Below, piece after piece: positions 55,371 to 62,536 of a stretch of 64,000 bases of DNA. Every line of letters begins with the position of its first letter. Position 1 is the stretch's first letter. The notes below the pieces were generated by a model. It made no database searches. It was given only the letters and a program-made list of their open reading frames with translations, and was not told the DNA's origin. Position numbers and translations under genes: made by a program. Source of the stretch: CAJXMH01 sp964001305 (GTDB lineage Bacteria > Bacteroidota > Bacteroidia > Flavobacteriales_E > Vicingaceae). The stretch is from NCBI GenBank assembly GCA_964001305.1, contig CAXFAI010000023.1, positions 1 through 64,000 on the forward strand, in the 5' to 3' direction.

Positions 55371-55987
55371 GGCACTAGTAGAAATATCGCTAAAACAATA
55401 AGTACGATAACTTTTAACCATTTCATTCCCTTTAAAAACTTCTGATTTAAAAAGATTCTTCTCAATTGAGAAGTCCCAATTGCAATGCTCCCAAAAGTTA
55501 TAAAACCAATCACTAAGAAAGTCAAGCCTAAAAGCAAAGCTTGCAGTATTAAAGATTCAGTAGATTGGTTTATAAATTGCGGTAAGAATGCAATAAAGAA
55601 AAGCGACACTTTGGGGTTTAATAAATTCATTAAAACCCCTTTTCGATATAGATATAAAGAAGAATCGGATGTAGTTGAATTCGAACTCTTCAAATCCACT
55701 TCAATTTTTTCTTTGGCTGCTTGAAATGCTAAGTAAAACAGATAAGCAGCTCCTAAATAGCTAAGCAATTGAAAAGCTAGTTCAGACTCTTTAAGAATTA
55801 AACTCAATCCACTTGCAGCTAATAAAGTATGTACTACTACCCCACTGTTTAATCCAAATGCAATCCACAAACCATTTCTAGCCCCTTTAGATAAGCTTTC
55901 AGTTAATACATAAATATTATCAGGACCTGGCATTAATGCCATTAAAAAAGAAGCTATACAAAAAGAAATATAGGTTGTTAATTCCAT
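55367..55987 (-). CDS. LysE/RhtB-family amino acid exporter
   Basis: The 206-residue protein has six transmembrane helices and the LysE family opening FLMALMPGPDNIYVLTESLS (P-G-P motif, about 17-36) with KGARNGLWIAFGLNSGVVVH. GVLMNLLNPKVSLFFIAFLP is the typical NPK block in the middle. It exports amino acids or related metabolites such as homoserine lactones; substrate unclear. Monocistronic. Confidence 0.92.
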   Translation of the reverse strand: MELTTYISFCIASFLMALMPGPDNIYVLTESLSKGARNGLWIAFGLNSGVVVHTLLAASGLSLILKESELAFQLLSYLGAAYLFYLAFQAAKEKIEVDLKSSNSTTSDSSLYLYRKGVLMNLLNPKVSLFFIAFLPQFINQSTESLILQALLLGLTFLVIGFITFGSIAIGTSQLRRIFLNQKFLKGMKWLKVIVLIVLAIFLLVP

Positions 55988-56067
55988 GGAATGATACTTT
56001 ATAGAATTATTCGAAAATCAAATTTATCAAAGCATGCTTTCAAATTTCTTATTTTGATTTAAACAAG

Positions 56068-56075
56068 TACTTTTG
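56068..56075 (+). promoter_or_regulatory. -7 promoter box deciding the ABC-F start
   Basis: TACTTTTG matches TAnnTTTG. It covers the upstream start at 56073 and supports the ATG at 56094 instead. Confidence 0.5.
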
Positions 56076-56093
56076 CGGCCCAAATTTAGGCCT

Positions 56094-57716
56094 ATGTTAG
56101 AAGCACAAAACGTATCACTTCAATTCGGAAAAAGAATCTTGTTTGATGAAGTAAACATCAAATTTACAGGAGATAATTGCTACGGAATCATTGGAGCAAA
56201 TGGTGCCGGTAAATCTACTTTTCTTAAAATTCTTTCAGGAGAAACAGATCCAAATTCTGGAAGAGTTTATTTAGAACCTGGTAAAAGAATGGCAGTACTA
56301 AGTCAGAACCACTATGCTTTTGATGAGCATACTGTTTTGAACACTGTAATTATGGGGCATGAAAAGCTTTGGAAAATCATGCAAGAAAAAGATGCGATAT
56401 ACGCCAAGCCTGATTTTTCAGAAGAAGATGGTTTAAAAGCTTCTGAACTAGAAGCTGAATTTGCAGAAATGGATGGTTGGAATGCGGAATCTGACGCGGC
56501 TACACTTTTAAGTGGACTTGGTATTGAAGAAGCGGATCATTACAAACTTATGAGCGACATGAGTGGTAACCAAAAAGTAAGGGTATTGTTAGCTCAAGCT
56601 TTGTTTGGAAACCCCGATGTTTTAATTCTAGATGAGCCAACCAATGATTTGGATATCAAGACTATTTCTTGGTTAGAAGATTTCTTACTTGATTTCAGAA
56701 ATACAGTTATTGTCGTTTCTCACGACCGTCACTTTTTAGATACCGTTTGTACTCATATTGTAGATATTGATTTCAGCAAGCTTACTGAGTTTTCAGGAAA
56801 CTATACATTCTGGTACGAGTCTTCTCAATTGGCTTTGAGACAAAGACAAGCCCAAAACAAAAAGGCAGAAGCTAAGAAGAAAGAATTACAAGAATTTGTT
56901 GCCCGATTTAGTGCCAATGCCTCTAAATCTAAACAAGCAACGAGTAGAAAAAAATTGTTGGATAAACTCAATGTGGATGATATTAAACCTTCTTCAAGAA
57001 GGTATCCCGGCATTATTTGGACGCAGGAACGAGATGCAGGAAATCAGTTACTTCAAATTGAAGATTTAGGATTTCAAGATCAAGAAGGAAATTGGTTGTT
57101 TCAAAATATTGATATCAATGTTAATAAAGGAGATAAAATTGCCATCTTAGGAGACTCAAGAGCTGTCACTTCCTTTTTTGAAATCATAAACAATGAACTC
57201 AAAGCTAGCAAAGGGACTTTTGAGTTCGGTCAAACTATTTCAACTGCATATTTACCTGCAGATCATTCTGAATATTTTGACACTAAAATGAACCTCATTG
57301 ACTGGCTTCGACAGTATACTAAAAATGATGAAGAAAAGGATGAAGTATTTATTCGTGGATTCTTAGGAAAAATGCTCTTTTCTGGTGAAGAAGTGTTGAA
57401 GTCTGCCAAAGTACTTTCAGGGGGAGAGAAAATGCGATGCATGTTATCTAAAATGATGCAAGCAGAAGCAAACTTTTTGATGTTAGACGAGCCTACTAAC
57501 CACCTTGACTTAGAATCAATTACTGCATTAAACAACTCTTTAATTGACTATAAAGGAACCATGTTATTTACTTCACATGACCACACTTTTACCCATACCA
57601 TTGCCAATCGAATTATTGAAATTGGACCAAACGGCATGCTAGACAAGCACATGAGTTATGACGAATACTTAGAAAGTGAAAAAATTGCTGAACAAAGAGA
57701 AGCAATTATAGCATAA
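56094..57716 (+). CDS. ABC-F ATPase with one degenerate composite site
   Basis: From ATG 56094 the protein has 540 residues and two ATP-binding domains with no membrane part, the ABC-F layout of ribosome-associated translation factors (YbiT/Uup/EttA relatives). Domain 1 has a normal Walker A (GANGAGKS, about 34-41) and Walker B DEPTND, but its signature is MSGNQ (156-160). Domain 2 has a normal signature LSGGE (441-445) and Walker B DEPTNHLD, but its P-loop reads GDSRAVTS (353-360), without the Lys. In the head-to-tail dimer the two defects face each other, leaving one intact site. The linker (about 245-305) is Lys/Arg-rich. A strong terminator follows. Confidence 0.9.
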   Translation: MLEAQNVSLQFGKRILFDEVNIKFTGDNCYGIIGANGAGKSTFLKILSGETDPNSGRVYLEPGKRMAVLSQNHYAFDEHTVLNTVIMGHEKLWKIMQEKDAIYAKPDFSEEDGLKASELEAEFAEMDGWNAESDAATLLSGLGIEEADHYKLMSDMSGNQKVRVLLAQALFGNPDVLILDEPTNDLDIKTISWLEDFLLDFRNTVIVVSHDRHFLDTVCTHIVDIDFSKLTEFSGNYTFWYESSQLALRQRQAQNKKAEAKKKELQEFVARFSANASKSKQATSRKKLLDKLNVDDIKPSSRRYPGIIWTQERDAGNQLLQIEDLGFQDQEGNWLFQNIDINVNKGDKIAILGDSRAVTSFFEIINNELKASKGTFEFGQTISTAYLPADHSEYFDTKMNLIDWLRQYTKNDEEKDEVFIRGFLGKMLFSGEEVLKSAKVLSGGEKMRCMLSKMMQAEANFLMLDEPTNHLDLESITALNNSLIDYKGTMLFTSHDHTFTHTIANRIIEIGPNGMLDKHMSYDEYLESEKIAEQREAIIA

Positions 57717-57718
57717 AA

Positions 57719-57748
57719 AAAGAGGGCTTATATAAGCCCTCTTTTTTT
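57719..57748. terminator. strong palindromic terminator
   Basis: AGAGGGCTTATATAAGCCCT continues as a perfect self-complementary stem (57721-57742) flanked by A runs on the left and T runs on the right. It ends the ABC-F transcript and, by symmetry, can also stop minus-strand transcription from the DUF4097 gene. Confidence 0.85.
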
Positions 57749-57758
57749 GAATTAGTAT

Positions 57759-59513
57759 TTAATGCGACATGCTTAAACTACCTTGAAATAGTTGAAAACC
57801 AACATTTGCTAACTCTGCTGAAGAGTTAGTTGGGTTGTAGGTCGATTTTATATTTCTACGACTGTTGGTCTTCTCTTCTACAATTGTGCCTAAATCAGGT
57901 AAATTCAAATTCGTGTAATTGCTTTCTAGGTTTAAATGATAGCTGCTAGTTGGGTCAAAGTTTAAGTCAATATCCGTGTATTTTCCATTAAACTGAATAG
58001 CACTGAACTTCGCATTGATTTTATCAATTTTAATCTTTCCTTGGAAGCTTGTAATATCTAAAGATTCATTCAGTTTTGAAAAATTCAATGGAGTATATTT
58101 TAAATTCCCCTTTATCGCTCCAACCTCATTTGCATCAATGGATGATTGAAAAGCATTTTCCAATTTAATTTGATTGGCATTTGATAGTTTCACTTTGGTG
58201 TATGAAAGGTTTAATTCTAGTTCATTCACATCATTAAAGAACAAATTGGATTGAAAACATTTCATATCTACCTTTTGAATTGGCTCATCAACTGTTAATT
58301 TTCCATATCTGAAGTTGGAATTTAATGTGTTTGAAACTCCTTTAAAGTGTCCGTTAGACTGAAATGCATTTAAATCGGCTTGTTCAACCTGTCCAACTTC
58401 TAACTCTGAGTAGTTCGCTTTTAAGTCAATTTGTTTCCCATTTCCGACAATTAACTCAGCTTTGAACATGCTACCCTCTATATTTTCAAAATTTGAGAAA
58501 ACTGCTTTTCCATAATTATTCTTCAAAGTAAGGTTCCTTACATTTCCTCCTTTCGCTTCCCCTTTAAATAACTTCAAATTCAAGTCTCCTGTCCAGTCTG
58601 GCATAGAAATACCAGCATAGCTATTTGATAATTCTAGATGAAGGTCTTTCGGCAAATAAACATCATAAACGAGCTTCAATTCTTTGATTTTGACCTTTTC
58701 TCCATTTGCTGTTTTAATATCATCCTTTTTACTATTTCCACTGCACATACAACTGAAAATATCTTCCCAATTACTTTCTACATAAGCCTTTTCACCTTGT
58801 TTTTCTAGTTTAAGTTGAAAGTCGGCTAGAGCTATTTCCTGGTTTTCCTTTTTCTTTGTCTCAACTTCAACTTGAGCTCTCAGTTCAATTTCTTCCTTAT
58901 CCCAAGCATGTATGCGTATATCTCCTTTTGAATTCTTTAATTCAAACCATCTAATACCTTGAGTAGAGATTGTAGAAATTACTTCTTTACCATCTTTACT
59001 AATTGTTGTAGTACTCTTCTTGGTAGTATCTGAATAAAACTGCTCTTTATCACTTGTTTCATTCACTAAAGGTGAAAAATCAGATAGTTCTGGCATTGGA
59101 ATTTCTTCTTCCACATTCTCCCATATTGAATCAATGGAGTGCGGCTTTGAGGTCAAGAACTTAAAATCTTCAAATTCATTTAAGTTTGACTCATCTTTTG
59201 AAGTAAATTCATTTTCATCAAAAAGGATAAAATCAAGTGGTGCATTATCAATTTCAATGGGTTTAAGTTTCTCAATTATTACTGATTCGTATTGAGATAG
59301 GATTTTACTTGGACTTACTAAATAAATACCAATAGAGATAATTAGAGCTGTTGTAGACATGATGATTAGATTGTTAAGATTCCACCACCATTTCTGAGGT
59401 GGACTTGTGGGTACTCCTTTTAAACGCACAAGCTTCTCAACAGTGTCAAATGAGGTAGCTAAAGGCAATTCTTTTGCTGCATCAAAATAATGTTGTAATG
59501 ATTTTTTACTCAT
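57759..59513 (-). CDS. membrane protein with DUF4097-like adhesin repeat domain, partner of the ECF sigma factor
   Basis: The 584-residue protein has a cytoplasmic N-terminus (about 1-45), one TM helix at about 47-67 (NNLIIMSTTALIISIGIYLV) and a long extracytoplasmic part. Residues about 185-560 are a DUF4097-type right-handed beta-helix of repeated N/S/F-rich strands (KAELIVGNGKQIDLKANYSE; FQSNGHFKGVSNTLNSNFRY). It starts 3 bases after the sigma gene ends. The N-terminal segment could hold the sigma factor, making this an anti-sigma factor with an unusual beta-helical sensor; that role is inferred from position and topology. Confidence 0.75.
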   Translation of the reverse strand: MSKKSLQHYFDAAKELPLATSFDTVEKLVRLKGVPTSPPQKWWWNLNNLIIMSTTALIISIGIYLVSPSKILSQYESVIIEKLKPIEIDNAPLDFILFDENEFTSKDESNLNEFEDFKFLTSKPHSIDSIWENVEEEIPMPELSDFSPLVNETSDKEQFYSDTTKKSTTTISKDGKEVISTISTQGIRWFELKNSKGDIRIHAWDKEEIELRAQVEVETKKKENQEIALADFQLKLEKQGEKAYVESNWEDIFSCMCSGNSKKDDIKTANGEKVKIKELKLVYDVYLPKDLHLELSNSYAGISMPDWTGDLNLKLFKGEAKGGNVRNLTLKNNYGKAVFSNFENIEGSMFKAELIVGNGKQIDLKANYSELEVGQVEQADLNAFQSNGHFKGVSNTLNSNFRYGKLTVDEPIQKVDMKCFQSNLFFNDVNELELNLSYTKVKLSNANQIKLENAFQSSIDANEVGAIKGNLKYTPLNFSKLNESLDITSFQGKIKIDKINAKFSAIQFNGKYTDIDLNFDPTSSYHLNLESNYTNLNLPDLGTIVEEKTNSRRNIKSTYNPTNSSAELANVGFQLFQGSLSMSH

Positions 59514-59516
59514 GGT

Positions 59517-60071
59517 TTAAAAGCTTAAAAAAATACTTGCTAAGTAAGTTGAACGATTTTTAACAGCTTCATTTAAAAGCTCGTCAGCTCCTAATAGCTT
59601 TGCTAATTTCATTCTACCACGCTTAAGCCTTTGCTTTACTGCAGAAGTACTGGCGTTTTGAATTTCACTTACTTCTTTAATAGAAAAACCACTAATCTCA
59701 AAAAGAATGATAGCTTCAGCCATTACAGATGGCAACTGTTCTATAGCCTGATAAAGGAGCTTGACATCAACTACTTGATCTGAATTGAGTTCTTCTGAAA
59801 CTTTCTGAGAAAATAAGTTTTCATTAAAATCTCCCTTAAATTTTAATCTCCTATTTTGCTTGTTTAGCAGATTGCTTGCAATAGAAAAGAGAAAACTTAA
59901 AAAAGCTTTTTCATTCTTGAGTGTGTGAAAGTTTTCAAGTGCACAGGTTATAGTTTCAGCGATTAAATCTTCCGCTTCCACCAATCCATAAGCTTTAGCA
60001 TGGCAGAAGCGCGCAAATGACTCATGCACTGGCTCATAGAGTTTTAAAAATGTTTCTTGATTTACTTTCAT
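59517..60071 (-). CDS. ECF-type RNA polymerase sigma factor
   Basis: The 184-residue protein has sigma region 2 (FARFCHAKAYGLVEAEDLIA, then ENFHTLKNEKAFLSFLFSIA for core binding and -10 recognition) and region 4 (AIEQLPSVMAEAIILFEISG; SVKQRLKRGRMKLAKLLG, the HTH that reads the -35). No region 3, so it is a group 4 (ECF) factor. It is encoded immediately upstream of a membrane protein that may be its anti-sigma partner. A candidate autoregulated promoter lies just before it. Confidence 0.92.
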   Translation of the reverse strand: MKVNQETFLKLYEPVHESFARFCHAKAYGLVEAEDLIAETITCALENFHTLKNEKAFLSFLFSIASNLLNKQNRRLKFKGDFNENLFSQKVSEELNSDQVVDVKLLYQAIEQLPSVMAEAIILFEISGFSIKEVSEIQNASTSAVKQRLKRGRMKLAKLLGADELLNEAVKNRSTYLASIFLSF

Positions 60072-60091
60072 TTTGGGTTTTTCTACTAGTA

Positions 60092-60119
60092 TGTACCCTG
60101 AGTTATAAAAAAGTTACAT
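60092..60119 (-). promoter_or_regulatory. candidate ECF-dependent promoter of the sigma gene
   Basis: On the minus strand GTAAC followed by a T run (60113-60117 region) and GGGTAC (60093-60098) resemble the GTAAC-type -35 that Bacteroidota ECF factors use to activate their own genes. Spacing is suggestive only. Confidence 0.3.
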
Positions 60120-60139
60120 CATGTATTAAAATTTTTGGT

Positions 60140-60733
60140 TTAGATTAATATTCTAGGACCACCCTTTTTAAATAGTTCTTTTAATTCAGGAGGTCCATCA
60201 ATTAAATCTTCTTTAAAATTATTGAGAATGTCTAATGTTTCTGCTGATAATAAATCCACAATTTCATCTATTGCTTCAGCACGAATCATATAAGGCAATT
60301 CATTGTAAACTATTTCATCCCCTTGACAAAAGGCATATAATTGGCACTCTCCTTCTTCACTCACTTCTTTTTGATGAATTAAACACTCCTTTAACCAAGC
60401 TTCATCATCTAACTCCTTTAAACGATTTGCTCTGTCATTAAAATCAACATGCTTTTTAAAGTAGTTAGCAATATCAATTCGAGAGTTCTCTGAAAGTTGT
60501 AAATGCATATCATCAGCACATGATAAACAAACAGCATATTCAAAAATCGTTGATCCAATTGTCTTTCCATTAAATCCTTTAACAGCCTTTTCTATTAAAT
60601 AGAAAAGATTATTATCTATTAAGTTCTCATGACATAAGAAACACTCTTGAAACGGCGCACTAGTTAAATCTGACCAAAAAATTCTAGGAATTTCTTTCCA
60701 ATTTTCTGTTGGTACATATATAAATTCACTCAT
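60140..60733 (-). CDS. hypothetical protein with two CxxC pairs
   Basis: The 197-residue soluble protein has CFLCHENL near residue 32 and CLSCADDM near 74, likely a zinc-binding pair. Further Cys residues lie in ECLIHQKEVSEEGECQLYAF. The rest is acidic and helical (EAIDEIVDLLSAETLDILNN), with an end GPPELKELFKKGGPRILI. No family is recognised. It lies just downstream of the two tandem structured RNAs, whose second terminator ends about 50 bases before its start, so it could be regulated by them or be unrelated. Confidence 0.6.
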   Translation of the reverse strand: MSEFIYVPTENWKEIPRIFWSDLTSAPFQECFLCHENLIDNNLFYLIEKAVKGFNGKTIGSTIFEYAVCLSCADDMHLQLSENSRIDIANYFKKHVDFNDRANRLKELDDEAWLKECLIHQKEVSEEGECQLYAFCQGDEIVYNELPYMIRAEAIDEIVDLLSAETLDILNNFKEDLIDGPPELKELFKKGGPRILI

Positions 60734-60785
60734 ACAGTAAAACTACATAAATCTCAAGGCGAATAATTCTATTTAACTAAGAAGG

Positions 60786-60927
60786 TATAAAAAGAAAAAC
60801 CCCGCGGGAGCGGGGTTCCTTGTGTGGTATAATCAAAACTTAATTATGAAAACCGACTTTCTCAAGCTAACAAATGAAAACCACACAATAGTGTTAGCAA
60901 GGAGATACAATGTTAAGACAATTTTAT
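60786..60927 (-). ncRNA. structured RNA A (second of a tandem pair) with intrinsic terminator
   Basis: Minus-strand element of about 140 bases. The closing stem pairs ACCACACAA (+ 60880-60888) with TTGTGTGGT (60820-60828). Inside are two conserved hairpins: TGAAAACCGACTTTCTCA (60847-60864) and TAATCAAAACTTAATTA (60830-60846). The 3' end is a terminator stem of 8 pairs, 60798-60805 with 60810-60817, followed by a minus-strand U-run. An imperfect -7-like sequence lies at 60933-60941. The same core occurs in element B. Confidence 0.65.
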
Positions 60928-60971
60928 CAAATCAAAGTATAACAACTGTTAATTTTTTAAGATTTGGACAT

Positions 60972-61104
60972 AAAAAAACCCCACCGGGCGGTGGGGCTTG
61001 TTTGTATGGTCGTTAATCAAAACTTAATTATGGTGAAAACGACTTTCTCATAAAAAACTGCATCTCTGCAGAACTACCATACAAACTGTGATGGAAAAAA
61101 CAAT
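60972..61104 (-). ncRNA. structured RNA B (first of a tandem pair) with intrinsic terminator
   Basis: Minus-strand element with the same plan as A. The closing stem pairs ACCATACAAAC (+ 61076-61086) with GTTTGTATGGT (61000-61010), differing from A by compensatory changes. Conserved hairpins are TGAAAACGACTTTCTCA (61034-61050) and TAATCAAAACTTAATTA (61014-61030); an extra hairpin CTGCATCTCTGCAG has a GAGA loop on the RNA strand (61058-61071). The terminator stem is 60979-60985 with 60990-60996, then a U-run. A full -7 box, TATATTTG, lies at 61110-61117. Confidence 0.7.
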
Positions 61105-61109
61105 TAGGG

Positions 61110-61117
61110 CAAATATA
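61110..61117 (-). promoter_or_regulatory. -7 promoter box of structured RNA B
   Basis: TATATTTG on the minus strand, a full TAnnTTTG match, giving an expected start near 61104. Confidence 0.5.
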
Positions 61118-61174
61118 AGAGTTTATTGAAAACTGACACCTTACTTTAACTATAAATTTGCATTTTTTTAACAA

Positions 61175-61207
61175 AAAAAAGGCCATCAATTTTGATGACC
61201 TTTATAA
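61175..61207 (-). terminator. terminator of the TPR gene
   Basis: On the minus strand AAGGTCATCA and TGATGGCCTT form a stem, with one G-U pair, followed by eight T residues. It lies about 20 bases after the TPR stop and separates that transcript from the structured RNAs. Confidence 0.8.
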
Positions 61208-61226
61208 TGGAGTATTAAACTCTATT

Positions 61227-62510
61227 TTATTTTCCTTGAAGTTTTGCTTTCATGCTAGAATACTTGTCATTTTCGCCAAGTATAGCATAAATTTTAACAA
61301 GGGATGCTATGGTATTTTTATCAGCAGGATCAAGTTCATGAGCCTTTTCTAAAGCCGGTTTTGCTTTTTCAAAATACTCATTTGCTTTCTTTGTAGCTGC
61401 ATTGTATTTTTCCGTTTCTTTAATATCATAAGAAGTGGCTTTGTTGTTCCACTCTACTCCTACATTATAATACATTGCTCCTACATTATATGCCGCGTCA
61501 AAAAAGTCTGGCTTTAACTCTAAAGCTTTATTATAATCAGCAGCAGCTTTGTCATACTCTTTGGTAACCTGGTCAAAAATGTAGCCTCGATTATAGTATA
61601 AAGAAGCATTGTCTGGCTCATTTGCTATTGCTTTGTCAAAGCTTGCCATAGCCTCCTCAGACTTTCCTGTAGCCATTAAGTAACTAAGTTCTTGCAAAAT
61701 TAGGTTGGTGTTATTTGGGTATTTCTCCAAACCTTTTCTTACCACTTCCATTTTCTTGGTAGTATCTTGATTTCTATCATGTATATTGGCCATGTATAAG
61801 AAAATATCTGGTCCACCATAGTTTATTTGAGTTAATACGGTATAATAGGCAATTGCCTCATCGTATTTTTCAAGTCGCTCAGCTGCTAAAGCTGCATTAT
61901 ACATTCCTAAAGAATCAACTCTTCCCATTAAGCTATTTACCATTACAGACTTTCCATAATAATCAAGAGCTTGTTCATAATTTTTATTATTAAAAAACTC
62001 AACACCATTATTAATAAAGCCATTGGCGATATAAGGAAACTTTCTTCCTAAAATGTCTTGGGTATAAGATTGATCATCATATCTAGTATCCTTGTTTTGC
62101 AAGAACCCAACAAATTTCATTTGGTCAGCTTCATTTTCTAAATCTAAAGACTTTGCTGCTGGGTCATCAATATTGAACTTTAAAGCGTTTAAATAATAAT
62201 CCAATGTGTTATTTAGCGGATCTTTTACGATTGTTTTACAAGCTTCATCTTCACTTAGTGCGGCATTGAAATATAGATTACCTCCATAATACCAAGTTTT
62301 TGCCCAAGATTGAGTTTTCTCATCTTTTGTTGCAGACTCTATAGCTTCAATACCTTTAGCAAGATCTCCACAGTCTTTATCGTCTTTGTCGCTTTGCTCG
62401 TAAGCCTTGTTGTAATTGTATGCTGTAACTACTTTAGCTTTTTGAGCATAAGCTGAAAAGCTTGCTACTCCAAGGCTAAGAACAAGTGCATATTTAAATT
62501 GTAAATTCAT
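61227..62510 (-). CDS. exported TPR protein
   Basis: I choose ATG 62510 (427 residues), which starts a signal peptide (MNLQFKYALVLSLGVASFSA, then YAQ); the longer frame adds eight residues before it. TPR-type repeats fill the rest: NKNYEQALDYYGKSVMVNSL, EKYDEAIAYYTVLTQINYGG, GKSEEAMASFDKAIANEPDN and KEYDKAAADYNKALELKPDF. It is probably periplasmic, a protein-interaction scaffold. It starts 26 bases after the gyrA stop, so it may share the gyrA transcript, and is followed by a strong terminator. Confidence 0.82.
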   Translation of the reverse strand: MNLQFKYALVLSLGVASFSAYAQKAKVVTAYNYNKAYEQSDKDDKDCGDLAKGIEAIESATKDEKTQSWAKTWYYGGNLYFNAALSEDEACKTIVKDPLNNTLDYYLNALKFNIDDPAAKSLDLENEADQMKFVGFLQNKDTRYDDQSYTQDILGRKFPYIANGFINNGVEFFNNKNYEQALDYYGKSVMVNSLMGRVDSLGMYNAALAAERLEKYDEAIAYYTVLTQINYGGPDIFLYMANIHDRNQDTTKKMEVVRKGLEKYPNNTNLILQELSYLMATGKSEEAMASFDKAIANEPDNASLYYNRGYIFDQVTKEYDKAAADYNKALELKPDFFDAAYNVGAMYYNVGVEWNNKATSYDIKETEKYNAATKKANEYFEKAKPALEKAHELDPADKNTIASLVKIYAILGENDKYSSMKAKLQGK

Positions 62511-62536
62511 TTTATACTTTTTAGTGTTTTGCAAAT

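Noticed and set aside
56073..56093. Upstream start for the ABC-F gene
   Set aside because: The start lies inside the TACTTTTG box and adds residues before the normal first strand of the family.
60822..61016. 64-codon plus-strand ORF in the structured RNA region
   Set aside because: It runs from element A into the terminator of element B, has no leader or family signal, and its codons are explained by the conserved hairpins on the other strand.
61158..61352. Plus-strand 64-codon ORF over the TPR gene terminator
   Set aside because: It spans a clear terminator and the 3' end of the TPR gene in the opposite direction; no coding signal.
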